NCBI GenBank assembly: GCA_033782935.1
Contig: JAWQEG010000167.1
Coordinates: 1,361,001 to 1,425,000 of the forward strand
Direction: 5' to 3'
DNA: 64,000 nucleotides
DNA from: Petrolisthes cinctipes
Taxonomy: Eukaryota; Arthropoda; Malacostraca; Decapoda; Porcellanidae
The translations under genes were made by a program, and so were the position numbers. This document shows positions 61,553 to 64,000 of the stretch, one piece after another. The notes under the pieces are model-generated. The model was not told where the DNA came from. It did not search any database and saw nothing but the letters and a program-made list of their open reading frames with translations. How positions within the stretch are numbered: position 1 is the first letter of the stretch; every line of letters begins with the position of its first letter.

Positions 61553-61869
61553 TACTGATAAGACGACTCTGTTGTTTGTCTATGGAGTCATGGTATTGGT
61601 ACAGCCACAATCAAATATCCACCAACACTTTCCTTCCATCGTACAAATAAATCAGTATCATATCAATATATAATCATACAACACCTTATGTCAACTCAAC
61701 CCCCTCAATTATTTTTATGAGGTGCTGCAAAATCATACACGTGTTGTTCTTTATTACCAAGATATTTGCTACGATGGAAGGAAAATGTTGGTGGTTATTT
61801 GATGGTGGCTGACCAATACCAAACAACAGAGTCATCTTACCACACACACACACAGATGTTGTTGTATAT
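61499..61869 (+). mobile_element. Family D foldback element (about 370 bp, long arms with internal microsatellites)
   Basis: The left arm runs TATACAACAACAT, (GT)n, GACTCTGTTGTTTG, GGTATTGGTACAGCCAC, ATCAAATATCCACCAACA and CCTTCCATCGTA. The right arm is its complement in reverse order: TACGATGGAAGG, TGTTGGTGGTTATTTGAT, GTGGCTGACCAATACC, CAAACAACAGAGTC, (AC)n and ATGTTGTTGTATA. The non-paired middle (about 61,645-61,768) also occurs inverted at 57,733-57,915. Non-coding. Confidence 0.75.
61512..61551 (+). repeat. (GT)n microsatellite in the left arm of family D
   Basis: About 20 GT dinucleotides. The mirror position in the right arm (61,838-61,853) holds (AC)n. Confidence 0.93.
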
Positions 61870-61888
61870 TACATAGAGAGAGAGATAC

Positions 61889-61912
61889 ACACACACACAC
61901 ACACACACACAC
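61889..61912 (+). repeat. (AC)n microsatellite left of family E copy 2
   Basis: About 12 AC dinucleotides ending three bases before the element. Confidence 0.9.
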
Positions 61913-61914
61913 TA

Positions 61915-62084
61915 CAATAAGAAGTATTAACGTTGTATTCATAATTTACCTTTACTTAATTATCACCTTTAGCTTTGGTCAATATAGGGCCCATATTTAC
62001 TGACGCTAATGATTATTAATTAACTTATCAACATATATTTCATTATTAGATAAATTATGAATACAACGTTAATATTTCTTATTG
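61915..62084 (+). mobile_element. Family E inverted-repeat element, copy 2 (170 bp)
   Basis: Ends CAATAAGAAGTATTAACGTT and AACGTTAATATTTCTTATTG pair over 34 bp with a single mismatch. The interior matches copy 1 at 58,177-58,369. It is preceded by an (AC)n tract and followed by a (TG)n-rich tract, so the flanking microsatellites also lie as inverted repeats. Confidence 0.8.
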
Positions 62085-62246
62085 TTGTGTGTGTGTGTAT
62101 GTGTCTCGTTGTGTCTGTCTGTCAGGGTGTGTGTGTGTGTCTCTATGTCTGTGTGTCTCTCTCTCTCGTTGTGTCTGTCTGTCTGGGTCTGTGTCTCTAT
62201 CTGTCTCTGTCCGTGTTTGTGTCTCTGTCTGTCTCTGCGTGTGTGT

Positions 62247-62294
<48 letters not shown>
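62085..62294 (+). repeat. (TG)n / (TC)n compound microsatellite
   Basis: TG and TCTG blocks, then a 50-bp (CT)n tract. All frames are open on both strands because of the repeat. Confidence 0.93.
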
Positions 62295-62296
<2 letters not shown>

Positions 62297-62309
62297 ACAA
62301 CTAACAAAC

Positions 62310-62460
62310 CTAACACCAATAAAAAATAACTCAATAACAACACTAATAACAATAACACTAAAAATAACTCCAATAACAATAATAATAACACTAATAGTAC
62401 TATTAACATTTGTAATTATTATTAATATTAATATTATTATTAGTAGTAGTAGTAGTAGTA
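62310..62460 (+). repeat. AAT/ACA-rich low-complexity tract ending in (AGT)n
   Basis: Degenerate ATAACAACACTAATAAC words, then TATTATTAGTAGTAGTAGTA. No element ends seen. Confidence 0.8.
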
Positions 62461-62565
62461 CATGTGTTATATATATATGTGTGTTATATATATATGTGTT
62501 ATATATATGTGTTATATATATATATATATATATATGTGTGTTATATATGTGTTATATATGTGTAT
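62461..62565 (+). repeat. (TA)n with TGTGTTATATATA repeats
   Basis: Alternating ATATATATGTGTTATAT units of 17-25 bp. A strongly AT-alternating tract likely to form cruciforms. Confidence 0.9.
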
Positions 62566-62749
62566 TTTCTTTTCTTTATTATTTCTAGGATGGACTGGGA
62601 CTCTTGTTGTTGTTGAGAAGTGCTGAGATGAAGTGTTGGTTTGTATGTATGTGTGTGTGTGATTCATATGTGTCATACTAGATGGTGACATACACACACA
62701 CACGCACAGACAGACAGACACACACACACACACACAGTGGAGCTTCATG

Positions 62750-62838
62750 GTGTTGGTTGGTAAGGCTACTAATTACTCTACAAAGATATTTCAGTCAACA
62801 GATTACCATTATGTTTGTTGATGGGTTGGTGTTGTTGG
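62750..62838 (+). repeat. About 115-bp dispersed/tandem repeat F, copy 1
   Basis: CAAAGATATTTCAGTCAACA, then GATTACCATTATGTTTGTTG and ATGGGTTGGTGTTGT, match copies at 63,201-63,313 and 63,314-63,395. Confidence 0.8.
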
Positions 62839-62857
62839 CCAGACTGTGTGTCCCAGC

Positions 62858-62921
62858 AGCAGTCCAGAGTCCGAGCAGTCCAGAGTCCGAGCAGTCCAGA
62901 GTCCGAGCAGTCCAGAGTCCG
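62858..62921 (+). repeat. 16-bp minisatellite, four copies
   Basis: AGCAGTCCAGAGTCCG is repeated four times without change. Confidence 0.95.
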
Positions 62922-62981
62922 TGCTGATGCTTACAACCGACCTGTGTATGTGGGCTCAGCTGACGGTATGCGCACTTGGTG

Positions 62982-63148
62982 TACACTCGTGATTTCTGAC
63001 CAGAGACGAACGGCAGGCACCACACACACATACCCTGCATTCGAACTCAGCCTCTGTAGGTGTACTGGGTGGGGAAATGAACAATACCAGGTGATTCGAA
63101 TCTTTCTGCTCCTCACACTCTGGTCAGAAATTATGTATCACGAGTGTA
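62982..63148 (+). mobile_element. Family H inverted-repeat element, copy 2 (167 bp)
   Basis: Left end GTACACTCGTGATTTCTGAC then CAGAG; right end CTCTGGTCAGAAATTATGTA then TCACGAGTGTAC. The right arm carries a short extra insert (TATGTA region). The terminal TACACTCG is shared with copy 1 at 55,308-55,477, while subterminal arms differ, so the two are relatives rather than close copies. Non-coding. Confidence 0.65.
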
Positions 63149-63200
63149 CAGCTGGCCCACAGACCTTACTAACTCGACCGTGCTGGCACCCACAAAAGGC

Positions 63201-63395
63201 AGTGAGGGAGAATGGTGTTGGTTGTGTGTTATATATATGTGTGTAACTTTTTAAGCTACCAAGATATTTCAGTCAACAGATTACCATTATGTCTGTTGAT
63301 GGGGTGGTGTTGTGAGGGAGAATGGTGTTGGTTGTGTGTTGTTATATGTGTTTAACTTTTTACTCTACCAAGATGTTTCAGTCAACAGGTTACCG
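63201..63395 (+). repeat. Repeat F, tandem copies 2 and 3 (about 113 bp)
   Basis: GTGAGGGAGAATGGTGTTGG starts near 63,201 and 63,314, each followed by AACTTTTTA, CTACCAAGAT and TTTCAGTCAACAG. Copy 3 breaks off after AGGTTACC at about 63,395. Confidence 0.85.
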
Positions 63396-63583
63396 CCTCC
63401 TTGATGGGGGACGGGGAGATTTTGTGGCGGTTTGGCCCCCCCGTAGCTTCCTTCCTTGGCAGCCCTTGGGGGGAAGGGGGTGTCCCACGACGTAGACGCC
63501 CCCACTCCAGGACCAGTTGTTCTGTTGTTGTTGTGTGACATACAGTACTTTGGAAGAATGACAGCACTCTAATGTACAGCCAC

Positions 63584-63632
63584 CGACACACACACACACA
63601 CACACACACAGCCCACCCAAGCCATCACAAGG

Positions 63633-63663
<31 letters not shown>
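63584..63663 (+). repeat. Two (AC)n microsatellites
   Basis: (AC)n tracts at 63,584-63,610 and 63,637-63,663, separated by about 26 bp. The second is followed by ATGTATTTC. Confidence 0.93.
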
Positions 63664-63667
<4 letters not shown>

Positions 63668-63709
63668 TTTCATTCCATTTATATCATTAAGTATATTTAT
63701 ATATATATT

Positions 63710-64000
63710 TATATGTCTGTATGTCCCTATATGTCTGTATGTCCCTATATGTCTGTATGTCCCTATATGTCTGTATGTCCCTATATGTCTGTATGTCCCT
63801 ATATGTCTGTATGGTCCTATATGTCTGTATATGTCTGTATGTCGCTATATGCCTGGACTACTGATGCACATCCCAGGGTAATGGGACCACAGCTTACTGG
63901 ACCAGGGAGTCTGTATGGTCCTATATGTCTGTATATGTCTGTATGTCCCTATATGTCTGTATATGTCTGTATGTCCCTATATGCCTGGACTACTGAAGCA
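63710..64000 (+). repeat. 18-bp minisatellite within a longer repeat running out of the window
   Basis: CTATATGTCTGTATGTCC (18 bp) is repeated about seven times to 63,840. Then CTATATGCCTGGACTACTGA, non-repetitive sequence with CAGCTTACTGGACC, further 18-bp units and CTATATGCCTGGACTACTGA again at the window end. The larger period is about 140 bp. Confidence 0.88.

Noticed and set aside
62815..63246. 143-codon plus-strand frame
   Set aside because: It runs through the 16-bp minisatellite and the family H inverted-repeat element. No domain or splice context is recognisable.
63400..63500. GGGGGACGGGGAG and CCCCCCCGTAGC near 63.4 kb as another family A copy
   Set aside because: There is no TTAA border, no ACAGGCTT subrepeat and no conserved centre.

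Overview
This 64 kb window is eukaryotic, non-coding, repeat-dominated DNA. I find no intact protein-coding gene. The organism is most likely an invertebrate animal, perhaps a decapod crustacean. This is an inference from the very high density of (TG)n, (GA)n and (TCTG)n microsatellites, many short inverted-repeat elements, a CR1/L2/Jockey-like LINE fragment, and a retroelement-like 3' end at 57.23-57.43 kb whose wording resembles arthropod retroposon tails. The species cannot be fixed from the sequence alone.

Region 1 (1-49,885) is one continuous satellite array with a 176-bp monomer, interrupted once by a tRNA-derived SINE with a 30-A tail (about 1,103-1,549). The monomer is an ancient dimer: its two 88-bp halves align without gaps at about two thirds identity. 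The array has nested higher-order structure. A block of about 10.9 kb (6,227-17,108) recurs at 17,161-37,183. There it has been enlarged by a nearly perfect 5,633-bp (32-monomer) tandem duplication (24,052-29,684 / 29,685-35,079), which contains 2,817-bp (16-monomer) and 881-bp (5-monomer) repeats. Smaller duplications lie at 40.58-44.66 kb and 49.0-49.7 kb. The left 6 kb and much of 37-49 kb are more divergent. Many reading frames stay open on the minus strand, but they are by-products of the satellite.

Region 2 (49,886-64,000) is a dense patchwork of short transposable elements, minisatellites and microsatellites. Its most striking component is a family of G-rich foldback elements, here called family A. 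There are seven two-armed copies and one solo arm within 10 kb. Each starts TTAAGGGGGTGCGGG or close to it, and the two-armed copies end with the complement plus TTAA. The arms are built of a G-rich subrepeat and meet at a short conserved centre that shows orientation. Other inverted-repeat families recognised here are B/C (TTAAGG ends), D (long-arm foldback), E (34-bp terminal repeats), G (ends GGGT.GATTCCACAGTGG) and H (TACACTCG ends between TA dinucleotides). One family G element has inserted into the reverse transcriptase of the LINE remnant and splits it. Decayed retrotransposon pieces lie at 52.05-52.51, 59.95-61.12 and 61.16-61.38 kb.

No genes work together here. The window reads as a satellite block, plausibly pericentromeric or other heterochromatin, and its edge, where TTAA-targeting foldback elements and microsatellites have accumulated and nested.
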